Assembly: GCA_030710605.1 (NCBI GenBank) | Contig: CP092879.1 | Coordinates: forward strand, 43,030,344-43,094,343 | DNA from: Cordylochernes scorpioides | Taxonomy: Eukaryota; Arthropoda; Arachnida; Pseudoscorpiones; Chernetidae | DNA length: 64,000 nt | Direction of reading: 5' to 3' | Shown here: one piece after another, positions 42,476-53,160 of the stretch | How the letters are laid out: every line of letters starts with the position of its first letter | How positions within the stretch are numbered: the stretch's first letter is position 1 | Notes under the pieces: model-generated | What the model saw: only the letters and a program-made list of their open reading frames with translations | Databases searched by the model: none | Told to the model about the DNA's origin: nothing | Translations under genes and position numbers: made by a program

Positions 42476-43791
42476 CACAGTCTAGTCATAAATTCTGTTA
42501 CAAACAATTTTATAAATTAAATTATTAAGAACAAAACCTAATGAAATATAAATACACATTTTATTAGACAATGGGGCATAGATTTTAAATATATACAATC
42601 ATTCAAAATGTCCTTCCTTATTTTTGACACAGGATCTCAAACGTTCGGGCCACTGATCTATGGCGGCACGCACCTTTTCTAAGGGTATTTCTTTCATTGC
42701 TCTCACCAATGCTGATTTCAATTGATCGAAATTATGATATCTTTTATAGCACACCTTCTCCTCTAAATATGCCCACAAACTGTAATCAAGGGGGTTTAAA
42801 TCAGGGCTTCCAGAGGGCCATTCATTGGCCTTTATGAACTCCGGAACATTCGTCTCTCCAACCATTGTTGAGTTGACTTAGATTTGTGAGCAGGAGCTGA
42901 ATCTTGTTGAAATATCCAATGTTCTCCATTAAACATTTTTGTATTCAGAGGCTTTACTATTTGTTCCAAAATATATTCTTGGTAGTTTTTAGCTGTAGTT
43001 TTTACCCCTTTGGCACAGAAGTGGAGATCTGTTACACCTTGGTAGCTAACTCCCCACCAAACCATGACAGAAGAAGGATGGTGACTTTTTTCAAGTCTTC
43101 TGACATTCAAAGAAGCTTCTAGAGAGCTACGAACATATATCCTATAATTCTGACGATTAATCCTTTCCTCGACAGCGAAAAATTCTCGTCTGTGAAAAGG
43201 ATTCTCTCATGCCACCGACCATCATGCCGCCCCAACAACATTTTTGATCTAACCCTTCTAATATCTCTAAGAGCAGGGGTTATCAAATGACCTGTGCGTC
43301 GTTTGAAAGCTCTCAGTCCAAGGTCTTCGTTGATTATCCTGGAAATGGTTCTTGGAGCTAAATTCATCTGCTTCGCTAAGATCTTTTGTTTGCGGCGTGG
43401 ATTTCGACGAATTCTTTCGCGAATGGCTTTTATAGCTGCTTGCGTTCGCTGCACGCGCGGTCGACCGGATATTTCAAGGTCATCAATAGTTCCAACCTTG
43501 TTGAACCTTTCAATGGTTCGATAAACAAATTAACGCGTAATATTCGAATTTTGTAGAAGTTTAAAAATGGATGAAGGACTTTGGCCTACCTTGTGTAAGG
43601 CTATTACAGCTATACGGTTTTCTTTGACACCCCATTCCATTATCAAAAAACAAATATATTGCGAATTTTTTTCTAAACACGTGTGCACGAGATATTCAAA
43701 TAACAACGACTGTATTTGAATACTTCACGCGGCCAAATTAAAATTTTTATCACTGATTTGGTTTTGTAACAATATTTATGGCTAGACTAAG
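42476..43791 (-). mobile_element. Tc1/mariner-superfamily transposon, decayed
   Basis: Termini CACAGTCTAGTCATAAATTC and (inverted) CTTAGTCTAGCCATAAATAT are followed on each side by TATA. Length 1.3 kb, with one transposase region between the termini. TIRs are partly diverged and the transposase is broken, so this is an old copy. Confidence 0.85.
42599..43640 (-). pseudogene. Broken DDD/E transposase of the Tc1/mariner superfamily
   Basis: Starts at a Met (MEWGVKENRIAVIALHKVGQ). An N-terminal helix-turn-helix region (NPRRKQKILAKQMNLAPRTI) and catalytic motifs FTDENF, FQQDSAPAHKSKSTQQWL and SPDLNPLDYSLWAYLEEKV are spread over three frames, so at least two frameshifts exist. A stop also interrupts the N-terminal region near 43530. 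The motif set resembles the arthropod lineages with a long spacing between the second and third acidic residues. The exact clade was not determined. Confidence 0.85.
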
Positions 43792-43941
43792 TATATACGT
43801 ACCTTCCACTTCAACCTCAACACATTTTTTTGGTGAATCATTTCGGACCATTCTGCTTATATTTGTGACATTGAAGGAGGAATCTTAGTTATGGTATTTG
43901 AAGCAAACTATGGACATGCGATTTTGTTATTATATTCAATT

Positions 43942-44126
43942 CTTATCTCTAGTACACGTGGTACAGGCCATGATAATCATGGTGGGTAGAAGTAGGCGAC
44001 TGCTTTTGCTGTAAGTGCACCACATGTCTACATATGTGAAAAGCAGTTCGACTTCGCACATTACTTGTACACGGTTACTTGCACTCGCTAGTGGGGTTGG
44101 ACTTCTGCAAGAATCGGTGGCCATTG
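43942..44126 (-). mobile_element. tRNA-derived SINE, tail half
   Basis: Carries the family tail and body to CCAACCCCACTAGCGAGTGC and then stops at a junction with a LINE fragment. The tRNA head is missing. Confidence 0.75.
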
Positions 44127-44129
44127 GAG

Positions 44130-44974
44130 CCATAATTCAACCATCAGAAACTGTTAAAATTTTGGGAGTTATTTTTAAAAATCATAGACAAAGGAATAAG
44201 ATTAATTTTGGAACACATGTTGACAATATAATTATGAAAGCTACGAAACTTAAGAATATATTATTCTCATTATGTGCACGTACTTGGGGCATTGATACTC
44301 GACGTAGATTGATCTTATATAAAGCTATGATACGCTCTACAATAAGCTATGCATCAAATATTTGGTTTCCTTTTATCACTGCAGCAAAAAGATCCAAGTT
44401 GAATTCTATACAATATCAAATTCTTATTAGATGCATTCATGCTTATAGGACTTCATCTTCTTACATCACACATATACTAGCGAAAACCCCTTTACTGTCC
44501 GATTATCTTGAATTATTACAAACAAAGTATAATATGACAAATTCTCTCACAGATCGAACACTCAAAAAACCCCTTCAAAAAGAATTAAACAAACTATATC
44601 TGGATCTAAAATTTAAGTTTTATCTTTCTCAATCTAATGAACTGTTCAAGAAATTCTTTCCAATTGCTGTCCCAAATTTCATTTCTTCTGATAAATTCAC
44701 TACTTTATTCTTAACTGGCAAAGGACCCTTCTTAAGTTTCTTATTCAAACTGAATGCTATCAGTGATCCAACATGTGAATGCCGCTTAGATGTTGAATCA
44801 CCAGAGCATCTTCTTTTATCTTGCCCTCTGACTAATCAAATTGTATGTAGATACTTTGAAACATTACCAAATTCTCTTTGTGTATATACTCTATCTTATG
44901 AGAACTTTGCTAAGTTTAGAACTATTTGTACAATAATTTACAAAACAATACTAATCCATCGTGTAAATAATTAA
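44130..44974 (+). pseudogene. LINE reverse transcriptase C-terminal fragment (Jockey/R1-like)
   Basis: An open frame of about 280 codons. It contains the post-catalytic thumb region typical of Jockey/R1-type LINEs (VKILGVIFKNHRQ, LFSLCARTWGIDTRRRLILY, YASNIWFPFI) and the terminal cysteine motif (CECRLDVESPEHLLLSCPL). Endonuclease and the YADD part are absent through 5' truncation. It is fused in frame to the SINE remnant on its left by chance. It ends in a TA repeat. Confidence 0.8.
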
Positions 44975-44988
44975 TCATATATATATAT

Positions 44989-45921
44989 AAGTAAAAGAAT
45001 CAAAGCATGCGAGGATGCGTATCTTATGAGTTTTAATAAAGGCGAGCTTTCGGGTCAATAACCCTTCTTCAGGACATCATGTCTGACTGATCTTGCATCT
45101 TTTATCTTTTATACATATCCATATTGAGAAAAATCAGCATATATACAAGAAAATCAAACGTATTAGCCTATCAGTTAGAAAAGTAATAGCAGGAAATAAC
45201 CGCGTGTCCCGAGCATATCAAGTGGGATAAACACAAGAAACTTCACTATTTAGCCACGATACAGTTTAAGGCTGCATGAGTAAAATTAATCAAAATAAAT
45301 CGTGCTGGCAATGGTCTCCTAAGGTACTCTATGGCAATATTGCTTTGTATATATCAGGGATGTCTATATGTCTATTAATACTGTTATGTCTTAAAGAGAG
45401 CAACGCCCTCGACGACCAATCTTTTGTATTTGCTATTGATTCCTGAGTAATATGCTTGTGGATGAGAGGTATCAAAAGAATGTCCTGTCTGTTGAATGTG
45501 TTGCACTATGAGAGATCTGGGTTCACTGTTTCTAACGTTTCTGTGGTGTTCTTCTATCCTATCCTTAATTCTTCGGCCTGTCTCTCCTATATATAGACTG
45601 TTGCAATCTGAGCATTTTAAGGAATTACTCATGCAGCCTTAAACTGTATCGTGGCTAAATCGTGAAGTTTCTTGTGTTTATCCCACTTGATATGCTCGGG
45701 ACACGCGGTTATTTCCTGCTATTACTTTTCTAACTGATAGGCTAATACGTTTGATTTTCTTGTATATATGCTGATTTTTCTCAATATGGATATGTATAAA
45801 AGATAAAAGATGCAAGATCAGTCAGACATGATGTCCTGAAGAAGGGTTATTGACCCGAAAGCTCGCCTTTATTAAAACTCATAAGATACGCATCCTCGCA
45901 TGCTTTGATTCTTTTACTTAT
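44989..45921. mobile_element. Classical Penelope-like element remnant with inverted terminal repeats
   Basis: Two inverted ~295-bp arms (44989-45283 and 45626-45921) enclose a short core that encodes a C-terminal GIY-YIG piece. Each arm contains CTGAAGA, the GGGT...ACCC stem, and GAAAGCTC (45066-45044 complement; 45836-45864), the hammerhead-like motif known from PLE terminal repeats. The RT is missing. Confidence 0.75.
45384..45632 (-). pseudogene. PLE GIY-YIG endonuclease fragment
   Basis: 82 codons: MSNSLKCSDCNSLYIGETGR, then IKDRIEEHHRNV. The CxxC followed by LYIGETGRR and the R...EH spacing are typical of the C-terminal nuclease of classical Penelope elements. The 5' end lies in the right arm. 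No RT precedes it. Confidence 0.75.
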
Positions 45922-46027
45922 ATTCTTCAGAGGATTTCAACCTACTTCATATAATATATATATATATAATACTAGCACAGCACAATAGTCCTTTGGACTT
46001 CGTGCTTTTGTAACAATAAATAAAAAA

Positions 46028-46131
46028 TTGGAGCATTTTTTTAATTAGAAAAAAGTGCCTAATGCGGGAATCGAACCCGGGTGGTAGCGGTCGAAAACCA
46101 ACGGTTTAGACCATCCTTCCACTGACCCCCC
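46028..46131 (-). mobile_element. tRNA-derived SINE, head only
   Basis: Head with GGTCTAAACC, B-box GGGTTCGATTCCC and GCACTTTTTTCTAATTAAAA linker; body absent. Confidence 0.75.
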
Positions 46132-46224
46132 ATAATCAATTCTACAATCCTAAGGCTTATGTCCATAGTTTGCTTAAATATCATAACCAAGATTTCACCC
46201 TTCAGCATTGCATTTATACACAGA

Positions 46225-46375
46225 ATCGTCCAATACAGTATTAGAGCTCAAAAGCGGTATGGCGAATTAAATTGATGAAACCGCTGGGAGGATTCCTACT
46301 GATGAACCAAGCCCTCTCAATATTTTTTTTTATCGCAGTAAAGACAGTAGAAAGTTTGTAATATTTGTTTTTTTT
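46225..46375. repeat. Fragment of the ~440-bp MITE family
   Basis: GTCCAATACAGTATTAGAGC, GCGGTATGGCGAATTAAATT and GCCCTCTCA blocks match 39290 and 51400. Confidence 0.65.
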
Positions 46376-46514
46376 TTTAAATAAAAATTCGTCCTTTATG
46401 ATTTTATTTCTCATATATAAATGGTGCGTTATTTTCTCATGTTTTAAATAGTTCATATTTATGAAAACTAGCGGAAAAAGAAAGTGTTATACTCAGAAGG
46501 AACACTAGTAAAAT

Positions 46515-46950
46515 ATGTCAAAAGTTGAGGAAAAGACGACTCGGCGTGTGGTCTGTGTAAAGTGAAGATCACGAATGAACACTATATGCGGAGAAAATAT
46601 CTGGTAATCGTTTCACAAAACACTGATGCGAAATTCGGTAGAAGAATTCGCCGTGATAATTCTTTTGTTGGCTGTTGCAAGGATTTAAATCAGATCACTA
46701 AATAGCAGAAAGGATTAAAAATCAACGAGAATAGTTGGTATTTATTCCGATAGATGGCCCCAAGCCATCAGCAACTTTCAGTTGCACAATAAGGAGATGC
46801 CTTTTTCATCATTCATTGTTTGTTCTTGCCTTAAATAAATTGCTTTGTCATCCTGAAGTTTGTCTTTTCTAATTTTCCACGTGTCAATATGTATATTCAA
46901 TCAGGAGTATCCAATATGGGGCGTTGGCTCTAATAAATGCTTTTTGTTGT
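46515..46950 (+). repeat. Probable LINE 3' relic plus repeat C copy 2
   Basis: 46541-46610 can be read as SACGLCKVKITNEHYMRRKY, similar to the cysteine motif at LINE C-termini. 46815-46890 is repeat C. The end GGCTCTAATAAATGCTTTTT followed by GTTGTTGT resembles the LINE tail near 17310. Several breaks. The assignment is tentative. Confidence 0.4.
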
Positions 46951-47069
46951 TGTAAAACTAACTACTGAAATATCCTTAAACTTGGTATGATTACCAATAC
47001 TATATTATATAGATCAAATGATTAAACAAATTAAAATAATTTAAATTAAATATATTCCATAGCTACATA

Positions 47070-47262
47070 TATTATGATACATAGCGCGCCATCTGTTATG
47101 AAATTCGAAACTATTATAGATGCGTATGATTCTTTTAAAAATAAAACAATTTCTACTACCATTACTACAATGGGAAAATTAATGAGAGGCCCTCCCATTG
47201 TTTTATTTTTAAAAGAATCATACGCGTCTATAATAGTTTTGAATTTTCATAGCTACATATGA
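47070..47262. mobile_element. Palindromic MITE, complete
   Basis: ATAGCGCGCCATCTGTTATG start, arms sharing ATAGATGCGTATGATTCTTT and AAAATAAAACAAT, ending CATACGCGTCTATAATAGTT. Same family as 37636 and 50765. Confidence 0.8.
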
Positions 47263-47641
47263 AAAATGGAATACTAAATTGATGTTCGTTACTCTTTTTC
47301 ATCAAAAATTACTGAATAGATCATTAAGAAATTTTACCTGTGCGTAGCGCTGAAGTTATAGTGTAACATACAAGCTATCAAAAAAGGCTATAAAAATTTG
47401 ACATATAATGAATAATTTTAATATTTATTTTGCGTCATAAAATCATTATTTTTTTATTTATTACCAGTTGCACACAAGACACGCTATATCCAATCTGGAT
47501 AATTGCGCGTGAAACTATTTACAATAATTCATATTGTAGTAGAGTAGGTAACAGAATTATCAAAAGAAAATAACAATTAAGGAAAAGAGCATTGAATAAA
47601 CATTAAACAAATAAGCAACAACATAAGCAGATAGAAGAAAT

Positions 47642-47741
47642 NNNNNNNNNNNNNNNNNNNNNNNNNNNNNNNNNNNNNNNNNNNNNNNNNNNNNNNNNNN
47701 NNNNNNNNNNNNNNNNNNNNNNNNNNNNNNNNNNNNNNNNN
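47642..47741. other. Assembly gap (100 N)
   Basis: Exactly 100 N, the conventional size for a scaffold gap of unknown length. The linkage across it is not shown by sequence. Confidence 0.99.
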
Positions 47742-47802
47742 GGATACTATGAAATTGAAACCGCCACTGTATTAATGAGGGCCAAAGAAGGAAACAATGA
47801 TA

Positions 47803-48299
47803 CAGTAGAACCTCCATGAGAGGACACTTACGCTAGAGGACATCTCTCTATAAAGGATAATTTTCATCACCAAAAATACCATTTTTACTATTTAGCAACT
47901 CTCTCAGGGGGGTCAGTGGAAGGATGGTCTAAACCATTGGTTTTCGACTGCTACGACCCGGGTTCGATTCCCGCATTGGGCACTTTTTTCTGATTAAAAA
48001 ATGCTCCGAAGGCCCCCGATTCTTGCAAAAGTCCAACCCCACCAGCGAGTGCAAGTAACCAAACGGGGCTCTGGCACATTTGTAAGCGCAAAGTCAAACT
48101 GCTTTTCACATGTGTAGACATGTGGTGCACTTGAAGTAAAAGCAGTCACCTTCTTCTACCCACCATGATCATCATGGCCTGTACCACGTGTACTCGGGAT
48201 AAGCAAAAAAAAAAAAGCAACTCTCTGGTAAGAGGACACCTCTTCCTAAAGGACAATTTGGCTTTGCAACTAGGTGTCCTTTACAGGAAGGTTCTACTA
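47803..48299. mobile_element. Tigger/pogo-like MITE interrupted by a SINE
   Basis: Left end CAGTAGAACCTCCATGAGAG and right end (inverted) AGTAGAACCTTCCTGTAAAG lie next to TA on both sides. The two halves (47803-47904 and 48216-48299) are separated only by a SINE with its target duplication. Confidence 0.8.
47905..48215 (+). mobile_element. tRNA-derived SINE, reference-quality full copy
   Basis: Starts GGGGGGTCAGTGGAAGG. A-box-like TGGTCTAAACCA, B-box GGTTCGATTCC, a ~230-bp body, tail CATGGCCTGTACCACGTGTA, then (A)12. It is flanked by a perfect 11-bp duplication AGCAACTCTCT (47894-47904 and 48216-48226), proof of target-primed insertion. Diverged copies are at 2266, 5648, 17776, 43942 and 46028. 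Confidence 0.95.
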
Positions 48300-48522
48300 T
48301 ATATATAGGTTGGCTTGTTGTTTGAATTTGCCAAAACTGGTGTTGTAGCTCATAGTAAAGTTTTTTTTTACTAGGGTAATGAACAAATGTGTCATCTGGA
48401 TACATAATTAAAGAGAAAGGTACCTCTTTTGGTACATGAATATCATCCTCCTGCAACTTTGTTATCATTTTTGATAAGGCACAATTTGGAGTATAAACAC
48501 AAGGTAATAAGACCAAATCCAA
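48300..48522 (-). CDS. Exon-like open frame next to a hairpin, unrecognised
   Basis: The minus strand reads MDLVLLPCVYTPNCALSKMI, then KLQEDDIHVPKEVPFSLIMY, then PDDTFVHYPSKKK until the MITE border. Composition is protein-like, unlike the AT-rich flank. No family recognised. It may be a fragment of a host exon or of an unidentified transposon. The N-terminal part is duplicated in inverted orientation beyond 48546. Confidence 0.3.
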
Positions 48523-48590
48523 ATAAATAAATAGTGTGTTAATTATCTATTTATTTATTTGGATTTGGTCTTATTACCTTGTGTTTATAT
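48488..48590. repeat. Perfect inverted repeat, ~44-bp arms
   Basis: TATAAACACAAGGTAATAAG...AAATAAATA and its complement around a ~14-bp loop. It joins the exon-like frame to AT-rich DNA and could be a deletion/inversion scar or a foldback end. Confidence 0.75.
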
Positions 48591-48599
48591 ATCATTTTT

Positions 48600-50764
48600 G
48601 TGTGCAAAGTTTTTTTCTTTTATTAAATGAAACAATTGTTTCTTTCCTTTCTATCATGAAAAATGAAAGGACAATAAAAAATTATTATCAATATTTTAAA
48701 AATTGTTTTTCGTGCAAAAAAAAATTGTTTTATAAAAATTATTAATAGTTTGTACACTCTATCTTTTATATAAATATTTTTTTTTCCAAATGAAAATGTA
48801 TTAATTATTCAGTTTTTAAAAAGATATCTTAAAATTAACTATCTTATAACCTCATTTTTCAGCCTTTTATTTTGTTAATCTATTAAATATTACAAAATTC
48901 TAAAAATAATATTCAATAGGCCATTTTTAAATAGCTTTAAAGGTATATAAAATTTAAAAATGGATATATGAAACTAAAACTATCTAAAAATATTCTTTTG
49001 TATTTGTAAAATTATAAATTTAAATCATCTCATAATTTTATCTGCAAATAAAAATATTTTGAAAACTATTCTCTAAATATTTCTCTTATGTATTTAATGT
49101 GCTGCAGTCGACCAAACTAGGTCCCAATATGAGTTTTTTAATGCCAACCTAACATATCTCAAATCTAGAAATACTATCCAAAATATGCATTTGTGTTTTT
49201 CAATTGAAATATTTTTTAAAAATCATCCTGAAAATGTTAGAATGGCTAAAAGCCTCAATCATTGTGATACAACATTTATCATTTAGAAAACACACAATGA
49301 TAACAAAAGGGGAGTAGTCCTCTTTACACATTTTTTTAATGTAAAAATGTAGAATTTTTTAAGATTTATAATATATAAGACGTGTGGGCTTTAATTTTTC
49401 TTACTTTCTAACTCTAAAAAATGTTAATACTTTTTAAATATATATCTATAAATTAATACACTCATAACTTTAAAATATTGTTTTGAAATTAAATACCAAA
49501 AGATTTATTATTAGTATTTACTCTTTGTAAAATTTCTAAACTATATCAAAATTAATCCTTTTTTTAAAGATCAATTAAAAACTAAATAAAATGCTAGAAA
49601 TTTATTAGTTGTTTTAAAAGGACAAAATTCTTCTTTTTTTTTTTTTTACATAGTCGTTTAAATGAGTTACCTGTTTCTGAACATCTGCATCGCTGAGGGC
49701 CATTTTGATAATTAGCTGTTCTTTAAATTATTAAGAAAAATTCAAAATAGATAATTCCTTACAAAAATGTAAAGATAGTAAAGGGACTAAACAGAAAGCG
49801 CTAATATGCCCTCTAACTGCAAACAAGCGTAGTCACTTTTCAAGCATTTTTAAAAAACATACTCTGTGAAAAAAGTTTAGATAAAATTTGATGATTTTTT
49901 TTTTTTTTTCAACTTGGATAATTAATATTTTTATAGAAAAATATTGGATTACTCTATGTTTTACTCCATGTATATTTTAAGATACCTAAAATTTTGGGAT
50001 CCTCTCTTTCCTCATTATAAAATATCTAAGCTTCTTAAAATAATCTAAAAGTATAAATAGCTTTTTGAAAATATAAAAACATTCAGATAGGGTTTAATAA
50101 ATTCAAAGTAATGATGTATTCTTCAATAGGCACCTGTTCTTTTTTTTTTTTAATCCACATAAATAAATATATATTTTTTAATATAGAAATCATGTTTCAA
50201 TAAATATCACCCACTCACAAAATTGAACCTACCACTTTGCAGTTCAACCCCTTATTTTAGTTGATATTAGACAGATTTCATGACTCCTCTCAATAAATGT
50301 TAGAGAAATTTTGCTGCCCTTGAACCAACAAAAAGTATTGAAGAACATATGGTATTCAAGCAAGCTTTATCTAAATTTGCCAGAGCTGGTGTTTAGGCAT
50401 AAGCGTTAACTGAATTGATAAGTTTTTTGCGCAAAGATGATTCAGAAAATTCATTCTATTTTTAAAAAAGCGAAGATGTGTCCTTTTCATGTTTAAACTT
50501 TATATTTCTCGCGAACATTGCGATAAAAATTAACTTATGGCTCCTAGAGTAAGTCCATAGTAATTTCTGTTCCTGATGAATTAAAAAATTAATAGGTGCC
50601 TTTTCAAATTTAAAAATTATCATCACTTTAATGAACATTTTAAAAATTCAATAATATATTTTTAAATTTCGATATTGGATGGGAGATATATTTTCTCTCA
50701 AGTATTGCTGTTTGCTTAAAGAGAAGATATTAAATAAATATACAATACATAATTTACATAATAT
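48600..50764. other. Long AT-rich stretch without genes
   Basis: Over 2 kb with no open frame beyond about 70 codons, no RNA gene and no recognisable repeat. Many T- and A-runs. Possibly intron or intergenic DNA. Confidence 0.6.
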
Positions 50765-51560
50765 GTATGATGCACTAGCGCGCCATCTGTTATTAAAATT
50801 CGAAACTATTTTAAAGGCGTAAGATTCTTTTTGAAATTAAACAATTTCTCTACTGCCCTTACTGCAATGGAAAAATTAATGGGAGGGCCTGGCTCATCAG
50901 TGGTGAACCCTCCCAGCGGTTTCGCCAGTTTAATCTACCATACCGCTGTTATATTGCATTTTTGGAACTTCCTTTTATAGTGATACTGTTGCTAGACTCT
51001 TGGAATGGGTATTTTAGAAGAACTATGGACATAAGCTTTGAGGACAGTAGAATTACATACATTTATAAATATATAATATGCTTCGAGCAATCGCTCTTCC
51101 GCAAATATAAAATTGTTTCTTTTATTTGGACATTTATAATATTAAAAAATAATCTTACGCCTTTAAAATAGTTTCGAATTTTGATAACAGATGGCGCGCT
51201 AGTGCATCATATTATAAATGTCCTAATAAAAGAAACAATTTTATATTTGCGGAAGAGCGATTGCTCGAAGCATATTATATATTTATAAATGTATGTAATT
51301 CTACTGTCCTCAAAGCTTATGTCCATAGTTCTTTTAAAATACCCATTCCAAGAGTCTAGCAACAGTATCACTATAAAAGGAAGTTCCAAAAATGCAATAT
51401 AACAGCGGTATGGTAGATTAAACTGGAGAAACCGCTGGGAGGGTTCACCACTGATGAGCCAGGCCCTCCCATTAATTTTTCCATTGCAGTAAGGGCAGTA
51501 GAGAGAAATTGTATAATTTCAAAAAGAATCTTACGCCTTTAAAATAGTTTCGAATTTACA
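50765..51560. mobile_element. Inverted dimer of the ~440-bp MITE
   Basis: Unit 1 (about 50768-51207) has TIRs starting GATGCACTAGCGCGCCATCT. Unit 2 (51208-51560) repeats its interior in reverse, sharing AAAGAAACAATTTTATATTT, GCGGAAGAGCGATTGCTCGA and so on nearly perfectly, and lacks the outermost end. Together they make a palindrome with ~370-bp arms. Short frames in it mirror each other and are not genes. Confidence 0.85.
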
Positions 51561-51772
51561 TAACATGTATGTTAAGCGATTTTTTGAGAGAAAAAAATCT
51601 GAACGGATATTTCAAACACAATTTTGATTCAGATAAATTCCAATATTTTCATCATATCTCAGATCATTCCTAGAGAGGATCACCAGTCTTTCTCTTGGTG
51701 TAACCCAGATTCCTGGAGCATACTAAGTACTAAAGTCATAAACTATTCAGGTTGATCTTTAGATTTAGCTTT

Positions 51773-51844
51773 TCCCACTTGGTATAGTGGCTAGGATACC
51801 TGGCTCTCACCTAGGAGGCCCAGGTTCGATTTCCTGCGTGGGAA
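51773..51844 (+). tRNA. tRNA-Glu-like (CTC), probably pseudo-tRNA or SINE head
   Basis: 72 nt, TCCCACTTGGTATAGTGGCT start, anticodon loop CTCTCAC, B-box GGTTCGATT. The anticodon stem pairs, but the T stem (CCAGG/TCCTG) has two mismatches and the acceptor has one, and the B-box reads GGTTCGATTTC. There is a T-run only a few bases downstream. It is close to insect tRNA-Glu but degraded. Confidence 0.55.
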
Positions 51845-52196
51845 CTATTTTTGGGCTCGGTAATCATACACTTTGGTTAGTAGCACGTAAAACCATATTA
51901 TCTCTCTTTAGACTTAGCGTCTAATGGTGGCAGCAGGCATCTAGTTTATCAGATGTCACCAGGCTGATTTGTATTTGGGAATGTTCTATAGGTATTATAG
52001 GGTAAAAATATGCTTATTCTCCTGGAGGGTGGCTGTTTGGAACCTTTGAAGGTGGTAGGCGGGCATTTGAAGAGAAGGGTATCACCCTGGGCGCCTGATT
52101 AAAAGGGGACTTCACAAAAAGGCAACCACACGTGGCAAATAATTATAATGATATCAAAGTAGCAATTGTAAATTCTCTATTATATTAATTTATATG
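51845..52196. other. Possible SINE body after the tRNA-Glu-like head; no gene
   Basis: GC-richer than the flank, with GGTTAGTAGCACGTAAAACC and a block GGTGGCAGCAGGCATC. No second copy in the window to confirm it. Confidence 0.3.
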
Positions 52197-52782
52197 TGTT
52201 GGATCGGTGGTTCAAACAAATTGAGAATAGATTGAAATATATATAGGTTTTAATATATCACGAGGTTATGCAAGCAGTCAATACAAGGGAAGACATAACA
52301 GGAAGTGAAAAAAGAAGGTACAGCGCCCCTAGTGGTGATGGCCGGAAGCTCCAAGAATGCCACGTCGTCCTGTGACGCGTAGGCGCGCTGTATTTTTGAA
52401 GTAGCAGTTCAGCATTCCCCCACTTGCGACTTCAAATTCATCTGGAAACATGCATCTCTGTGCATCAACTTCTTTAAAGTCTTGGTTTGGATATCGGCCA
52501 TGTTTTCCTTGGTGTTGACAAACTGGACAACGATATCACCGGAGTTTATCTTATCTCTTGTGTAGTGGAACTGAACTGAGATGCGCTTGGAACGATTGTT
52601 CTCAATGTTATTCTTAGAGAAGTCTATGGCTGATCGATTGTCACAGGAGATTGTGAGTGGTTTGGCAAAAGGCGAGATAAATCCAAGATCAGACAGGGTT
52701 TGACCGAGCCAGACGGCCTCTTTAGCACTGTGACATAATGCTATATACTCCGATTCCATGGTAGACAACGAAACACATTGCT
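52197..52782 (-). mobile_element. Ty1/copia fossil: 3' end of pol plus one LTR
   Basis: A 218-bp LTR (52197-52414; TGCTGAAC...CCAACA on the minus strand) is preceded by a polypurine tract AGTGGGGGAA and the end of a pol frame. The rest of the element is cut off at 52783 by the Polinton. Broken; older than the Polinton. Confidence 0.75.
52409..52768 (-). pseudogene. Copia RNase H fragment
   Basis: STMESEYIALCHSAKEAVWL, CDNRSAIDFSKNN and IVVQFVNTKENMADIQTKTL are hallmark motifs of the Ty1/copia RNase H end. It is part of a fossil interrupted by another element. Confidence 0.9.
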
Positions 52783-53100
52783 AGTAGTTTAGTAAAGCGC
52801 ATCCCCAATTCACTTTAATTGTCGTACGTCCTATTAGAGCCCGCTTCAAAAAATTTGTGTATTATAATTCACTCTAATTGGCTTACGTCTGGAGATTCCC
52901 CGTAATAAACTTTAAATACAACTTTTTTTTTAAAATGTGTTGCATCCCCAATTCACTTTAATTGGCCTATGTCCTATATGTGCGTTAAATAGCTGGCCGT
53001 CATTTTAATTGCCCTAAGGATTCCCAATTCACTTTAATTGCCCTCCTACGTCATAGGTGACCATTCTTTATTGGAAACATGTTACAAGTATATGACGTAA
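52783..53100. repeat. Polinton left terminal region with internal repeat motif
   Basis: CAATTCACTTTAATTG occurs at 52806, 52949 and 53025, with a variant at 52865. Copies are followed by sequences like TACGTCC or TATGTCC. This self-complementary motif is probably part of the terminal inverted repeat and could bind integrase or replication proteins. That role is inference. Confidence 0.65.
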
Positions 53101-53160
53101 TGTCAGGGTCATATATACATATATATATAGGCCGATATTTTCTCAAATTGCAGTCAGATT

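Noticed and set aside
43294-43524. 76-aa plus frame in the Tc1-like element
   Set aside because: Antisense of the transposase helix-turn-helix region.
50962-51389. Two near-identical ~60-70 aa frames in opposite orientation
   Set aside because: Both come from the inverted MITE dimer; not a gene pair.
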